NCBI GenBank assembly: GCA_949128115.1
Contig: OX421963.1
Span: 38,547,979 to 38,611,978 of the forward strand
From: Anaspis maculata
Taxonomy: Eukaryota; Arthropoda; Insecta; Coleoptera; Scraptiidae
Direction: 5' to 3'
DNA length: 64,000 nt
The notes beneath the pieces were generated by a model. It was not told where the DNA came from and ran no database searches. It was given only the letters and a program-made list of their open reading frames with translations. Below are positions 11,120 to 24,100 of the stretch, piece by piece; the stretch's first letter is position 1, and each line of letters opens with the position of its first letter. The position numbers were made by a program, and so were the translations under genes.

Positions 11120-12880
11120 ATCTTAATTGGGGGACGCAAAGACAAATTCTACACGCATGATTACTAAATAAAACATACTTTTGGACTTCAACTTCATACA
11201 CTGCCATCGCAATTGGAGGAGACCACACAAGTGTCCTCGTTTCTTATACCTACATATTGAAAATTGAGATTTTCGATTTCCGCTAAAACGATCCCGATAC
11301 AAGGCCCATGACCACGTTATACTAAGCTGAGGGTGCATCTAACGTGTAATTAGCTTCAAAACGCAAGAATCTGACAATTAAAAAAAAACTTTGACATGGA
11401 AAAAACTAAAACAAAAAGTCGTAAATCTCAAATAGTTATGCATATTTTATACTGATGAAAAAAAAAACTATACACGTTACACCACAATTCACTAATACTC
11501 TTACTTCGATAACTGGACTGGAAAGTGATCAACGTTAATCAGGGATTCCCCAGCAAAACGCAGTTCTCACTTTCGTTTTCAATATCGCGTATACTTACTT
11601 TATAATTTTGTTCACGGATATGATGAATTAAATCCGTTAAAATATTATTTTCCCAAATAATATGGAAATGGAAGAAATTTACAATTTATATTAATTATTA
11701 CATATTAACCACTTTTTATCATATATGATGAATTATAAACTGATATTTTGAAAATCTACATAATATAATAACAAGTAGGTATTACATATAGGTAGCTACC
11801 GTTTTGACTTACAAATTGGGAATTTCCAATTAAAGACCCAAAATATGAGCAAGAAATTGAAGAAAATCCCATTTCACAATTTTCTCATTTTCTGTTGCAA
11901 GGTTGATTTGTATCCAATGTAAATCCACCTGAATCATTTCTGATGTGATCAACTGCATAAACATGCATTTAATTCAAATTGCTTCGAGTAGATATCGACG
12001 ATAACTTTGGTAACATTAGCAGTCACCTCACATAGCGGTGTGAGTATTACTTTGCTGGGTATTCCCCGTCCTCGATTGGACTACTCAAGAGTGTTAAGAC
12101 ATTATTGCATAACCGAAAATTCCGTTTAGTATATATTCTTTGTTTTTATTTATTATGCTCTTCGTTGGTGTCTTTGACCTACATCATTCCGGTTGAAAAA
12201 TAATTATGAACAGGAGGGAATAACCACGTTCAAAGAACAGCGTTTAGACATAATGATACCTACTGGAACGCTAGGTACTTGCAATAATAGTGCTTTTTGC
12301 GCACCAAAAACACACTGACTTTTCGTGCCGTCATCGTTATGGCCCTGCGCCTTGAATGAAAATATACAAAGAGGCGCCACAGCAACCTTTTGTCATAGGC
12401 CGGTAGATGACGCTGACGTCACGCACAAGCAAATATTGGAACCAGCTTTGCAGCTCATCGTCTTTCAAATAAATAGTGAAGTAGATACTGGAAGGACTAT
12501 GTTCTGGTGTTGATTTGCTTTTTATTTCTGAAGAATTCTTCAGGATATCTCCACCTCACCTTGTCACAGCAAGCGAATGCCTTGTGAAAACCATAATCAG
12601 TGTCAGAAAGTCAGCTTCTGAAATGCAGCACTTTTTTATCGTCATTTCGTCAAGATTTTATCTTGTTTCGGGTCCCAAAGCCATGAGCTACCCATTGGAG
12701 TTGGAATTTTTCGCAAAAACCCTTTCGTCGAAGACTAGTTGCTGTGACGGACAGACAGACGAACGGACAGACGGACATTAGCGCCTTTCCGGTAGGAGAA
12801 GTGCACTAAAAAATTAAAGTTTCCATACTTTTGGCTACTTTTGGTAAGACCTTCCACATCTTGTTTGTGATTGTTAATCT
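11120..12880. other. Gene-free spacer with a GACGGACAGACA dispersed motif
   Basis: No gene recognised. Near 12740-12778 lies a GACGGACAGACA/GACGGACA short tandem stretch of the type common in dispersed insect repeats. Confidence 0.4.
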
Positions 12881-12945
12881 GAATGTTCATTTTTAGCCTG
12901 ATGAAGCCCTAAATTAGGGCGAAACGTTGCATTGTACGACTATAA
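12880..12945 (+). other. Hammerhead-like core motif, degenerate
   Basis: CTGATGA at 12898 is followed by a hairpin (GCCC / GGGC around an AT-rich loop) and GAAAC at 12921, the conserved core order of a hammerhead ribozyme. A short stem III (CGT / ACG) is possible, but the expected U before the cleavage site is replaced and no convincing stem I is visible. Likely a decayed retroelement-associated motif or coincidence. Confidence 0.3.
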
Positions 12946-13170
12946 TTCACAAATGAAAAGTTTGATTTCATCCTATGTCCTCAATTAAAGCGCCATATCG
13001 CTACTACTGTAGGTACCTATTTGAAAAGGAGACTCTTCTGTTAGGGGGATGAGTTTTTACGCTAGCATCTTTTACTTACATTAAGTATTAAGTACTTTTT
13101 ATTCGTACCACCTAAAAATGCAAGGGATTTTATTAATCTAACCCTGGGTTGCACCATAACGCTCAATTAA

Positions 13171-13304
13171 TACGGGGTGTTTATAAGAAACTGTGACCGC
13201 GGCAGGCATGGGTCAGGCCGAAAAACGCAGTAACAGGCGCGATTCTAATGATGAAAGCGGATTCCAAAGGCGATGCGATCACAGACGTTTATAAACACCC
13301 GGTA
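13171..13304. mobile_element. MITE, 134 bp
   Basis: TACGGGGTGTTTATAAG at the left is mirrored by TTTATAAACACCCGGTA at the right; CTGTGA and TCACAG continue the inverted repeat. TA borders suggest a TA target. Confidence 0.7.
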
Positions 13305-13550
13305 TAATGTAATAGGTACGAGATAAGTGAAATTTCTTTTGGTCAGTACTCGTTGTAGTCGTAGCGGTACACCAAATTATTCTGCACTTCTAACGATTTC
13401 GATTATTTTCAGCACAGATGATCATTGGAGCTATTAAAGCGGTTTGACCCGGAGCACCACCAAATTTGCTTCTTAGGAACGGAGGGGGTGGGGGTATTTT
13501 CAGAATTTGAAGTTCCAGGTCTAGTATTGTCCAATGAAGACCCACAAAGG

Positions 13551-13590
13551 CAAGCGAGTAGTCATTTTCGAATGATTTTTATTCGCTGAT
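13551..13590 (+). repeat. Dispersed repeat fragment shared with 18543-18580
   Basis: TAGTCATTTTCGAATGATTT and the following TTATTCGCTGAT occur as an almost exact reverse complement at 18543-18577 next to a tRNA-like fragment, so this is probably a truncated piece of the same SINE-type repeat. Confidence 0.5.
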
Positions 13591-13857
13591 GTCGATTTTG
13601 ACGTGAAAAATGAGTTGCGCAGTCATTTGACAAAGGCAATTGGTAATAATAAGAGATGAAGATGAAATCAAGTGGTCATCTACTGAACTCTGTGGGAACT
13701 TGTTTTTTTTGTGATAGGTACATAAAACTTGGTATGGCTGTTCATTACCTATTACTTACTTTCCAAATATAGAGGGAGCACCACGCGTTCCGACGGATGA
13801 CGTCGCGACGCAATATAAAAAAAAACATAGTGGTCGCCATTTCCAGAATAGTCGATA

Positions 13858-15704
13858 TACAGGGTGCTTCAGGGATGATAGCAAAAAATTTAACTGTGGG
13901 TAGATCTCGTCAAAATATGATGAAAACCTATATACGATTTTGCAAAGTTCGGCCTAATGACGAAGATACAGACCTCCAAACTTCACTTTTTTCGGATTTC
14001 AAAAATTTCTAACTCAGGAACCTTCCGACAAATTAAGCTTTAATTAAGCATAAGCTGGTTTGTCATAATTATTCATCGACCTGCCAAAGGACCCCGCACA
14101 TTCCTTATGGGATTTGGCTCCTCGTGGGATTTCGCTCAAACTTTGATATGTTGTAGCCCTTGTTGAGGTGATCAAACTTCATTATTGCGCAAATCCTCCA
14201 AACTCAACGGTTCACCCTCTAGAGGGGGTGGAATGCCGGTAGTCACAGAATTAATTTATTGCAATTATGGGCTTCAATGAGCAAAAGGTTGATCTATTTA
14301 GACGCCACGAGGTGGTTCTAGGGTTATACTTACCATAACTTTGAGCTGGTTAAAATATCTCATAGACCCTTATTTTTAGAACCATCCCTAGCATTTCGAA
14401 AAATGACTGAAAATTCAAAATTGAATAACGACCAAAATAAACGTTAAATTTTTTTGAATTTCTGACACGGTATGTTCAAAGTTATGCTGATCCATTATTT
14501 CTTGCGAACCAACCCCTAAAATCTGACGTTCACCCTCCACTGAATTATCAACTTCTGCTCTGCCCTATTAGACATAAATTGTTTCTTGATAAGTTAAAAT
14601 GAGTTTCTACTATTTTAGCACCATATCTAGAAAAGGGTGATACACGATACATATGCATCCCTTATGTCTACCCACCCTTACCCTTATAACACCTATACCC
14701 TGGTAGTTTTTCCAGAAATGATTAGTTCAACTCATTCAACTAGAAAATGTGCAACGAGTGCTTCCACTGCCAATTTGGGAAAAATTATTAGGGTATAGGG
14801 ACTACAGGGGTAAGGGGTAGACATAAGAGATCAATATGGATCAACTTTTTTCAACACATAACATGTTACAGTCGTAGAAACTTATTTTAACTTATCAAGA
14901 AACAATGTATGTCTAATAGGGCAGAGCAGAAGTTGATAATTTAGTGGAGGGTGAACGTCAGATTTTAGGGGTTGGTTCGCAAGAAATTATGGATCAGCAT
15001 CACTTTGAACATACCGTGTCATAAATTCAAACAAATTCAACGTTTATTTTGGTCGTTATTCAATTTTGAATTTTCAGTCATTTTTCGAAATGCTAGGGGT
15101 GGTTCTGAAAATAGGGGTCTATGAGATATTTTGACTAGCTCAAAGTTATGGCAAGTATAACCCTAGAACCACCTCGTGGCGTCAAAATAGATCATTCTTT
15201 TGCTCATTGAAGCCAATAATTGCAATAAATTAATTCTGTGACTACCGGCATTCCACCCCCTCTAGAGGGTGAACCGTTGAGTTTCAGCGAGGGAGTTTGA
15301 GCGAAATCCCACGGGGAGCCAAATCCCATAAGGAATGTGCGGGGTCCTTTGGAAAGAATCCAAGCAGTGATGTGTAGGAGTTATGAGGGTCAATAATTCA
15401 GAAACATCCGAGGAAAAGTTGACTCAAGGTGACCCCTCATAACTTCTACGCCAGTGATTGGTTTCTTTCCAAATTTGGCAGGATGATAGATAATTATGAC
15501 AAACCAGCTCATGCTAAATTAAAACTGAATTTGTTGAAACGTTCCTGAGTTACAGATTTTTGAAATCCGAAAAAAGTGAACTTTGGAGGGCTGTATATTC
15601 GTTATTAGGCTGAACTTTGCAAAATGGTATATAGGTTTTCGTTATATTTAAACGAGATTTACCCACAGTTGAATTTTTTGCTATCATCCCTGAAACACCC
15701 TGTA
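13858..15704. repeat. Foldback element, 1.85 kb, arms about 900 bp (long form)
   Basis: Ends TACAGGGTGCTTCAGGGATG and CATCCCTGAAACACCCTGTA pair. Along the arms, GGGTAGATCTCGTCAAAATA, CTCTAGAGGGGGTGGAATGC and AATCTGACGTTCACCCTCC recur in reverse order on the right. The centre is near 14770. The right arm contains an extra small palindrome (15370-15480, GTAGGAGTTATGAGGGTC / GACCCCTCATAACTTCTAC). A deleted relative lies at 54619-55114. Non-autonomous; no transposase ORF. Confidence 0.8.
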
Positions 15705-15827
15705 TTATGATTTCTTTGATTTCTTTCATCAAACCATATGCTTTCGAGATTCAATAACATATGAATCTATCGATCTTCTGTCGATTTGGAGAAACGGTGG
15801 ACTACACCAGTGGTAAACCAGGTGTCT

Positions 15828-17829
15828 CCCAAGCAGCAATTTAGGGCCAAATTACCAAGCTAAAGTCAAATTGACTTAAAGAAGGCGAAACATGCATGAA
15901 TTTGACATAAAATTTTCCTTCTATGACAAATGCTCCACAAAGTCATTATTTAAATCAAAAATTACCAAGATTTAACCTTGCGAAAACCCTAAATTTACCA
16001 TCGACTTCAAAAAGTTTTTGGAAGTTGAAAATTACCTAGATTCCACCTAAAAAATGTCTTCAAATTCTTTAAAATTCATAAGGCATTATCTAGGGCAAAA
16101 ATTAGTTCATTTTCGCTCGACTTTCGCCGTTAAAGTCCATTTTACCTCTGAGGTTGATTTAAGCTATCAACGGTAGTCGCAATTACTTCGAAATTACCCT
16201 AATTTTAACTTCAAAGTCTGGTTATCAATAACCTCTTCATACTAGTCCAAATTTGGTAATTTTCAACTTTACACAATGCCTTACAGGTCATGGTGAATAA
16301 CAAGGGTTATTTTAGTAAAAAAGCGGACCTATTCAATTTGAACATTTGCCTTTGAAGTCAGAATTACTATAAAAATTGACTTATTAAGGAACACTGGTCA
16401 AAAGGAGGGCGAAAGTACCATTATAGTGAACTTTAAAGGAAATCCGTCTTATGTGGCTTTTGAGGTCAGAAAATGAGCTGGCTCTTTGTTGTTTGGGGTT
16501 TTTCATGCAGATCATCTCTTGTCAGTGCTACCAGTACCTGCTGTGCTGTGCTGTGAAATAGTACAAAGCAGAAAATGTCCTCCAAGTAAGAAGTTTAAGC
16601 TGTATAGGCACACCGCAGGTTACTATCGCCTATTAAAAAAAAGTGTCACTCTCTCAAAATCTCCTCAAAACCGCCCAAAACCTGGCTCAAAATCCAATTC
16701 CGCTTTCGTCAGAAATGGCGGACATCGACATACCAGCATCGCTCTCCGACTCCGATTTATTGAGCGCGTAATTTAAAATTGTAGTCTTCATAGTTGAAAT
16801 TTGGTCCAAATCGGTAATTTAGGGAAAGTTGACTCTGAAGTCGATAACAACAAAAAACCATGAGTAGACTATGAGGTAAAATGTACCTAATTAGGTCAAT
16901 TTTGACTTCAAAGTTCGAATTTCAAGTAATTTTGCCCTGTTCGAAGGGAAATTTTCCCTATAAGTAAAAAACAATAGTAAATTTGCCCTGAAAGTCAAAT
17001 CTCGAAATATCACCAGACACGCCATCTTACTCCAGCAGGTTCCACGTCCGCCATTACGATAAAAGCTGTTCTGTAATTTTTGTATTCCCTTAATTACTTG
17101 TTTTTTTGCCAGGCACCAGGCAAAAAAAGTGTAATTAAGAAACACTGTTCAATTTAAGAGCTTAATATCAACATTTTAGTGCTCTAAACTGTGATTGACA
17201 AAAAAAAATTCAAGTTGTTATTTCCGCAAGTTCTGCAATAAATCGATTTTTCCAAGGCGCATTGCAATATTTGGAGGTGCAAGAGGCACATTTGTCAAAA
17301 ATATTTCCTTCGTGTGAATATTATGACCAGGGAGGATTCTCCAAGTCCGCAAAATGTTTCGTGCTATAGGTAGGTAGGTATATTTTGCTATGAAGGACGG
17401 AGGTCCGCCATGAAACTCAGTCACTATGGTAACACCATGGTAACACCAACAATACTATTGTGCACTAATGTCTTTTAAAGTCGTATGACCAAATATAAGT
17501 CAGGAAAACCCAAAATAATACCATAGTGGATAATATTACCTATTCAAGTCTTGTAAGACACAGGTCACAAATTAGTAAAAATAGGTCTTAAATTACTTAT
17601 TATTACCAAGAATATAACTTATTTTAGGTTCAGCCGACTAACAGGGTATTTGACCTATAAGTCAAATCGACCTATGTGCCCAATTTTCGACGTTTAAATT
17701 ACCCACTTATTTTTCCCCACTTACCTGAATTCGACGTCGATTAAACGTAAATCCGACCTACTGAAAATTGGTCGCTGACCAATAGTGAGGTAGATTTTAA
17801 CCTAATTTGGCCCTAATTTGTTGCTTGGG
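15828..17829. mobile_element. Non-autonomous TIR element, 2.0 kb, filled with AAGTCAAATT-type subrepeats
   Basis: CCCAAGCAGCAATTTAGGGC at 15828 is mirrored by GCCCTAATTTGTTGCTTGGG ending at 17829. The interior is dominated by scattered variants of GACTTCAAAGT and AAATTACC in both orientations. No coding ORF is convincing (the 96-codon frame at 16486 has no motif). No clear target duplication was seen. Confidence 0.65.
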
Positions 17830-18030
17830 CTGTTAGAGGGAACTGTGAGGTTTCTTCACCCCCAAATTTCCGCGGTCAACATCTTCGAATAAAGCTGACT
17901 ATTTTGAAGTCTGTCCATACGAATATGTTATCTGATCAACATTTCTCGTGTTTCGTCCTTCTAGGGACTCCTCAGTATGTTTATACAGATCTAGCGACTA
18001 AATGATGAAAGGATCTCAGAAAGGTATTTT

Positions 18031-18258
18031 TGATTACTGGAAAAAGACGGCCCCGTGGCGCAGGTGGTTGAGTGGCAGCCTGCAGCCATGGAGCCTCTGG
18101 GTTCGATTCCCGGTGATGTCTGGTTGTTTGTGTTGTCCAATTTGCAATTTTTCTGGATGTAACAGTGTCAATAATAAAGGGCAAAACTCCTATGGCCAGT
18201 GCAGGCCGAGAAGGAGAAAAACATTATTATTATTTTTTTAATTGATTACTGGAAAAAG
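18031..18258 (+). mobile_element. tRNA-derived SINE with perfect target-site duplication
   Basis: The body (18047-18242) begins with a tRNA-like head: box A TGGCGCAGGTGG at 18056 and box B GGTTCGATTCC near 18110. An unrelated body and an A/T-rich tail (ATTATTATT) follow. The 16-bp TGATTACTGGAAAAAG flanks it on both sides (18031-18046 and 18243-18258), direct evidence of retroposition. Perfect duplication suggests a fairly recent insertion. Confidence 0.9.
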
Positions 18259-18497
18259 TTATCTTAAATGTTGGGTACCATGTTAGGTACACAACTCTTA
18301 CAAACTAAACTATAAACTATTATAACGAATAATTGTCTGTTAATGTCGATGCCACCGTACTAAAAGAAAGAGATTGCTCTGTATTAGACCGCCCCAAATA
18401 ATTGAACATTTATTGTTTGTTTATTTGTTTGTATTGCTTCTTATCGGCATTTTTTATGTCATAGGAGTTTGCTGAATTTAATTCCCAAATATCACAT

Positions 18498-18580
18498 AAA
18501 GGTGCCGGGAATCGAGCCCGGGAATTCCACTTGCCGAGCGGATCAGCGAATAAAAATCATTCGAAAATGACTATTCGCGA
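18498..18580 (-). repeat. SINE-type fragment with tRNA-like box B, minus strand
   Basis: Read on the minus strand, GGGCTCGATTCCCGGCACC resembles a box B region. It is joined to the dispersed piece also found at 13551-13590. No intact box A. Confidence 0.45.
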
Positions 18581-19450
18581 AGCCGTAATTGACGATCTCT
18601 ACAATAAGATGATTTGGAAAAAAAATTGAGGTTTTCTCGAAAAATTCGAATTTTTTAAATTTTCAATTTCCTGCAAATTATTTTCAATCTTTCTGTGGTG
18701 CCAGTTTCAGCTCGTTCACCTTCATCTTCATCCTTCATCGACTACCTCACTTGCTTTTCTTTCTACCTAATTTGGTTCCTTGTGAAAAACTGCAAATTTT
18801 TAACTTTTTAGCTTGTGAACAGATTTATACTTACCCATTTTTCTTAAACAAAAGGTAAGTGATTCTTGAACATTTTCAGGCAATTTCTCTATAAATTCTC
18901 CAAGTTTTACGACAGTTTTCCACTTTAAAATGAGTAACCTCAAGAGAGACCAGACTCAAATGATGAAGCCTTTATTAGAGAAAATATCTCAATTCTTCAA
19001 TCTTTTTCTCAAATTCTAACTTCCCACCCGAAGGGACGTCTCATAATAAAATTTCCATCCATTCTTTGCTACTCGTCGGCGGAGTTTTGGGGTGACACAA
19101 CCGATTTTTCCTCAAGTATAGAACATGAAACGTAGAAACGGAGTAAGCAGGTAAACCTTAAGGGTCTTTGGTCCACAATACCGGAGTTAACTTGATCTTG
19201 AATAAGTATAAAGTATCTCTGAAAAAACAAACGGATTAATCCCAAATCCGGTTGCGCGGTTTTTAACTGCTTCCCAGAGAAATCTTTCGCAAGCATCCCC
19301 TACCAAAACCATATCCCATGACAATAGGTATAGATATAGCTATATAAAAGATAAACTTTACTCATCACCAAAAGCAGTGCAAGAACACCTCCGATAGCTG
19401 CACCACACAGAAGTTGTACGATAGAAAGTGCCAACCCACGTCGAGGAGGG
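18581..19450. other. Spacer upstream of the scarface-like gene
   Basis: No gene recognised. Short ORFs here have no splice or composition support. Upstream regulatory sequence of the next gene may lie here. Confidence 0.4.
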
Positions 19451-19454
19451 ATAG

Positions 19455-19538
19455 TATAAAATATTCAGCCGGTGAAAAGGACCTCTTCAGTTAGTGTTGT
19501 GTTTTCTTCATTAATTGTTTGTGACTGCACACCTACAG
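19455..19538 (+). promoter_or_regulatory. Promoter and noncoding exon 1 of the scarface-like gene
   Basis: TATAAAATA at 19455 and TCAGTTAGTG at 19487 (+1 A at 19489, 34 bp apart) match the promoters at 21 and 7828. A noncoding exon then runs to CAG/GTAGGT at 19538/19539. The matching acceptor TTTTCCAG ends at 21169, two bases before the ATG at 21172, giving a 1.6-kb first intron. The exon assignment is inferred from motifs. Confidence 0.65.
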
Positions 19539-21171
19539 GTAGGTGACACAATTTTTTTTCTCAATCTCACGTATTTTAATTCTAATTAGATCAGTGGTTG
19601 GATGTCCCTTTCACGTGCCATAAAAATTTAGTCCCTGTTCAAAAGCTTGAGACTTCGCAACTGGCTTTATTCTTGCCAACACTTTTTTTAACACTCAAGT
19701 TTTGTCATGATAATTTATATATACATTATTATGAGGAGGTAGGTACCTATCTAGTCTTCAATTATTATCTAATAATTATTTCCCTTTGCATCATTCCGTC
19801 ACATCAAAAATTTCTATTGTTCCTAAAGCGACTTGACCCAATTATTGTCGCATAATAGAAAAATAATTGATAGGTCCAAGAATTAATTGTAGTCATCGAC
19901 TAGGCTTTTTTTTTTCATCTCGCATAGCTTTTACCAATTTTACTCCAATTAATAATATGAACCATGTGTAAAAGCCATCTCTTTCAATTGTGAGACTTTT
20001 TTTCTTTGTCCGCCACCGCTATCAAGTTTGTATAGGTACATTCAGTTTTAATTATCACGATCTTTTTCTCATTCTATGATAATGAACTAGTGGCCATGAC
20101 CGTAGGAACAACTCGAGAAAGTAACGAACAGCAATTGCAACATTTCGTTGTTCTTCATCTTATTCACTTTCACTGAACCGTTGCTAGGAGACAATTATTT
20201 ACATACAATACGATGCGTGCGATTCACCTGGTAACCGTTGTTTATGCTGCTCAACTGTGTCAGATTTGGCGGCTGACGCCTTGATTTGAAATTTCACTTA
20301 GCTTTAATCTGTCGTCTTAGTCTTAAGCTTTCTTCAAATTTGTTTCTTCAGTTTACATTGGAAATGAATTCGATACAAAAATTCCCAGTTCCACCGACAA
20401 CAAATTAGACAATATTATTTATTTAAGAAGGTTTGAAGAATGAACAATACACGATTGACCACAGAAAATCCATCTGAATAGTTAACGTGCCCTTTCTTCA
20501 TTTCCTTTTGTGAAACCGAAATTTCTATGGATTACTGAAGCAAAATAGAGCAAAACATCAATTTAGTCTCTAGTTAATTTAATGACGCTAAGCAGAACCG
20601 TAGTAATAAGGTCCAGGGTCCAGGAAAATTTTTGGTAGGTTAGGTACCTAATGACGCAAAAGTAAAGTAAGGACATTGGCACATGACATCACCGGGCCTT
20701 AAGAGTTATGGTTTGGAAAGTGCACGAATTCATCGAAAGCAAAGAAAGTAAAAGCGATAACCCACTTAGTTCGCGCGTCTCCAAACACCACCCACTGCAC
20801 TTACCTAATCGGTAAAGTCAGAGGGCGGCAATTTGCGAATTTCACTTTTGCCTAGATATACCGGAAATTGGAAGATTTCTTATTTACTGGAGAAAAACAT
20901 TTCTTTACTTTCAAAAACTTGGTCAATGAATTCTTTTGATGCCGAAGTTCTTGGCTTTAAACCTTGCCAAAACGCATGCTCATTTCATTTTGACATATTG
21001 AACTGTTTCTGGTCGACGTCCATCAAATCAATTCGTTCAATTCAATCGTTGTGGACCTGGACTTTCATTTTCCTGAAAGCGTTCGGGCATCAAACTTTTA
21101 CTAATCACTTCCATTTAAATTTTTGCAATTTCGAAATGGTTTTCGGAAACTAATTTCCCGATTTTCCAGAT

Positions 21172-24100
21172 ATGCGGTTGATTCTTGCCACAGTGGCAGT
21201 GCTCGTGGTGCATTGCGTCGCAGCCGAAGAAGATCAAGGATGGTCTTGGAACAAAAAGGAAAGCACAGACGAACTGCCGAAGCCGCTGGAAGAACAGATT
21301 TTCGAGGAATATGATGCAGTACCTAGCGAAGTAGTCGAGCAAAGCATACAAATAAACTCCACAGAAGCTGAGAAAATCGTAGATGATATTTTAGTTTCCA
21401 CTAGACAAGGACGAAATTTGGATGGTTTCGATGAACTCTACAGCGACCCGAACGTTCAAGACGCGTTGCAAAAAGGCGATGATGGCGAAGCCAGAAATGT
21501 CATCAAAGAGCGATTATGTGCGCTGGGATTAATGCAGGTGTGTTTATTTAATGTCAATATTTCGACAAAATGCTTACAATGAACTTTTCTTGGATTGTAG
21601 TGCGACGAAGAGATTCATGGAAAACGCCCCTACATCTCTCCAGAAGAATTAATCTACGCCCAACCAGTGGCCATCAACCCAGTGGGTCGTCCGATTCCGA
21701 CAATCCCAATCAATAAAGGCACAAGAGCTCAAGGCTACGGACCACCAAGACCTATCCCATTCCCTCCACATCTAGGACATCCAGGCAAATTTGGAATACC
21801 TCCTAAATACCCTTCCTCTTTGTCCTACAAACCCCCACGTAGGGGATACGGTCCTCCGATCACAAAACCCATATACCCATCAGAAATCTACGAAGGTCAC
21901 GATTATCGTCCTGCGAAACCTCATTTCCCTCAACCAATAGAACCTGACAGCCCTTACCAATTCGAAAGTCACAAAGACAAACGCGTTGAAGTCGTCGTCA
22001 ATGCTCCAGGAAACCCAGGAGATGTCCAAAAACACGTCCATCACCATTACCACCATGGGATCGAAGGAAATAAAAACCCTGTCGTGATTCCTGTGGCTAG
22101 CGCCGCAGCTGTGGCGTCCCAAACCAGTGGATTTGCCGGGTCCACAGACGCCATCTTCAATAAACCTACATCAGGTTTCAGTCCATACAACCCATTGACC
22201 TCAGGAACACAATTAGGTGCTAATTTGGGAACTAGCCAGTTGACAATCGGTGGAACAGGTTTTGGAGGCACTTACGGAGGACAATCCATAGCTAATTATG
22301 GTGGACAATCCGTAGGCAATTATGGTGGCTTGAATCAATTCGGCAACTTGAAACCGACCAGTGAAAACTACGGTCCACAATCTTTTGGTTCCAGCAGTTT
22401 CGGTGCTTCTGTTGGATCTTACGGTTCGACGAATGGACTGTACAAAAAAGAACTGAACGTCAACTCGATAAACTCGAACTATTTGCAACAGGGAACTTAT
22501 GCTGATAAGTTCCAAGGGTTGGAATCCGCAAGGAATGAGAATTATGATTGCGTTTGCGTGCCTTATGATCAATGTCCGAGCCAGGATGTGATTGGCCGAA
22601 AAGACGATTTGTACCTAGCACTCGACCCAAGGAGTCTGAAGAGCGATATTGAAGCTTTGGGTGAAGACGAAAGGGTGATTACGGATGCTAATGGAAATAT
22701 GACTGTGATTAGGGTACCAAAGGGTACGAGCCTCAATGCTAGTGGCGCTGAAGAAACTACAACTGAAGTAGCTAAGAAGCAGAAACGTGAAACATCTACC
22801 GAAGCCAATGATCAAGGAAAAGCTAATATTGAACCGGTAAGTTTTTTTTTGTGATAAATAATACCCTACCACACACATACAAAAAACAATAACCACAACA
22901 TAATTTTTGGACTAATCTCGACTGACTTGACTTAATGTTTTGTAGCAATTTACCCGCTTTCATTCCATAAGGTCTAAACCATATAAAATATCCAAAATAA
23001 AACCGCCTAAACCAAAGTATTTTATTAAAAATCTAATAAAAAAGGTTTCAAACAAAAATGTCTAATCAGAAATATCTATAAGCATGAGTTAAATATCTAA
23101 CACAAAAGTCTCTCCACACAAAAGTGTGAAAAAGCTAGAAAATTTTTATAACTAAAGATGATTTAGATCAAGTGTGGGTTCCCAAAATGCATAAAGAGCC
23201 CCTAGGAGCTACAAGGGTTCAGAATACCTACACAATAATATGATAATTATAAATGAGTAGGTATCTAAGTAAGACCATTATGAGAACGTACAAAAACCGT
23301 CGACAGTTTCACGAAATCGTCTTTTGGTCATGGATCCTTTTGGTAAGGATTCACCTCATTTCACTGCGGTGAGATTGTGTTAGATATTCATCAAATTGTT
23401 AGTAGACATTTCTGTGCAAAATGTTTTTGTGAAATACCAAAGCTCAAAAATGTTTGATGTATGATGTAGGTGAATATATGGGTGACGAATTGGCCTGACA
23501 CAGGTACTTACCAAACTTATCCACCGCCTCTAAAATTTTTGTAAATATAGTCGATAGGTGATGGAAAATTAACCATTCAAAAATTCATTCTGATGGTTAA
23601 TTGATTGATTACAGCGTCAGTACGGTGGAGCAAATACCGGTTACAAGAAACGTGTGGAGCCGACTTTCGGCGTTTCATTCGGTTTACCAAACCAAGGAGG
23701 CGGTGGATATCCCATAAATCCTTACGGACCCAATCCTTTTGTAAACCCTTACGGTGGTTCTATTGGAGGTCAAGGTGTCAATTTAGGTTTAGTTTCAGTC
23801 AACCCTCTGATATCGCTCCAAGTCACCAAAGATGACTACGGAGAAAAAGTGTTTAAACCATTTGTGAATTTGCACGTTACCCCAAACAGTTACTTGGTGC
23901 ACAAATTCGAAGATCTGCTTTCGCACAAGAAACAAATAATTTACAACAAACACAAACATTATCATTTGCACAAGCCCCACCATCATAATTTGCACCATTT
24001 CCAACCGCATTACCATCATTATCCTAGTCCAAGCATACACCACAGCCCTGTCCATCATGACACAAGCCATGTATACCATCATGAGCCACTAGGTCACGAA

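Noticed and set aside
16486..16776. 96-codon ORF starting MLFGVFHADH
   Set aside because: Inside the 2-kb TIR element, with no recognisable domain or splice partner.
18050..18120. tRNA gene from box A/box B match
   Set aside because: No cloverleaf-closing acceptor stem; the flanking target duplication and A/T tail show a SINE.
20833..21153. 106-codon ORF before the scarface-like ATG
   Set aside because: Lies in the inferred first intron, AT-rich composition, no motif, and ends just before the acceptor at 21169.
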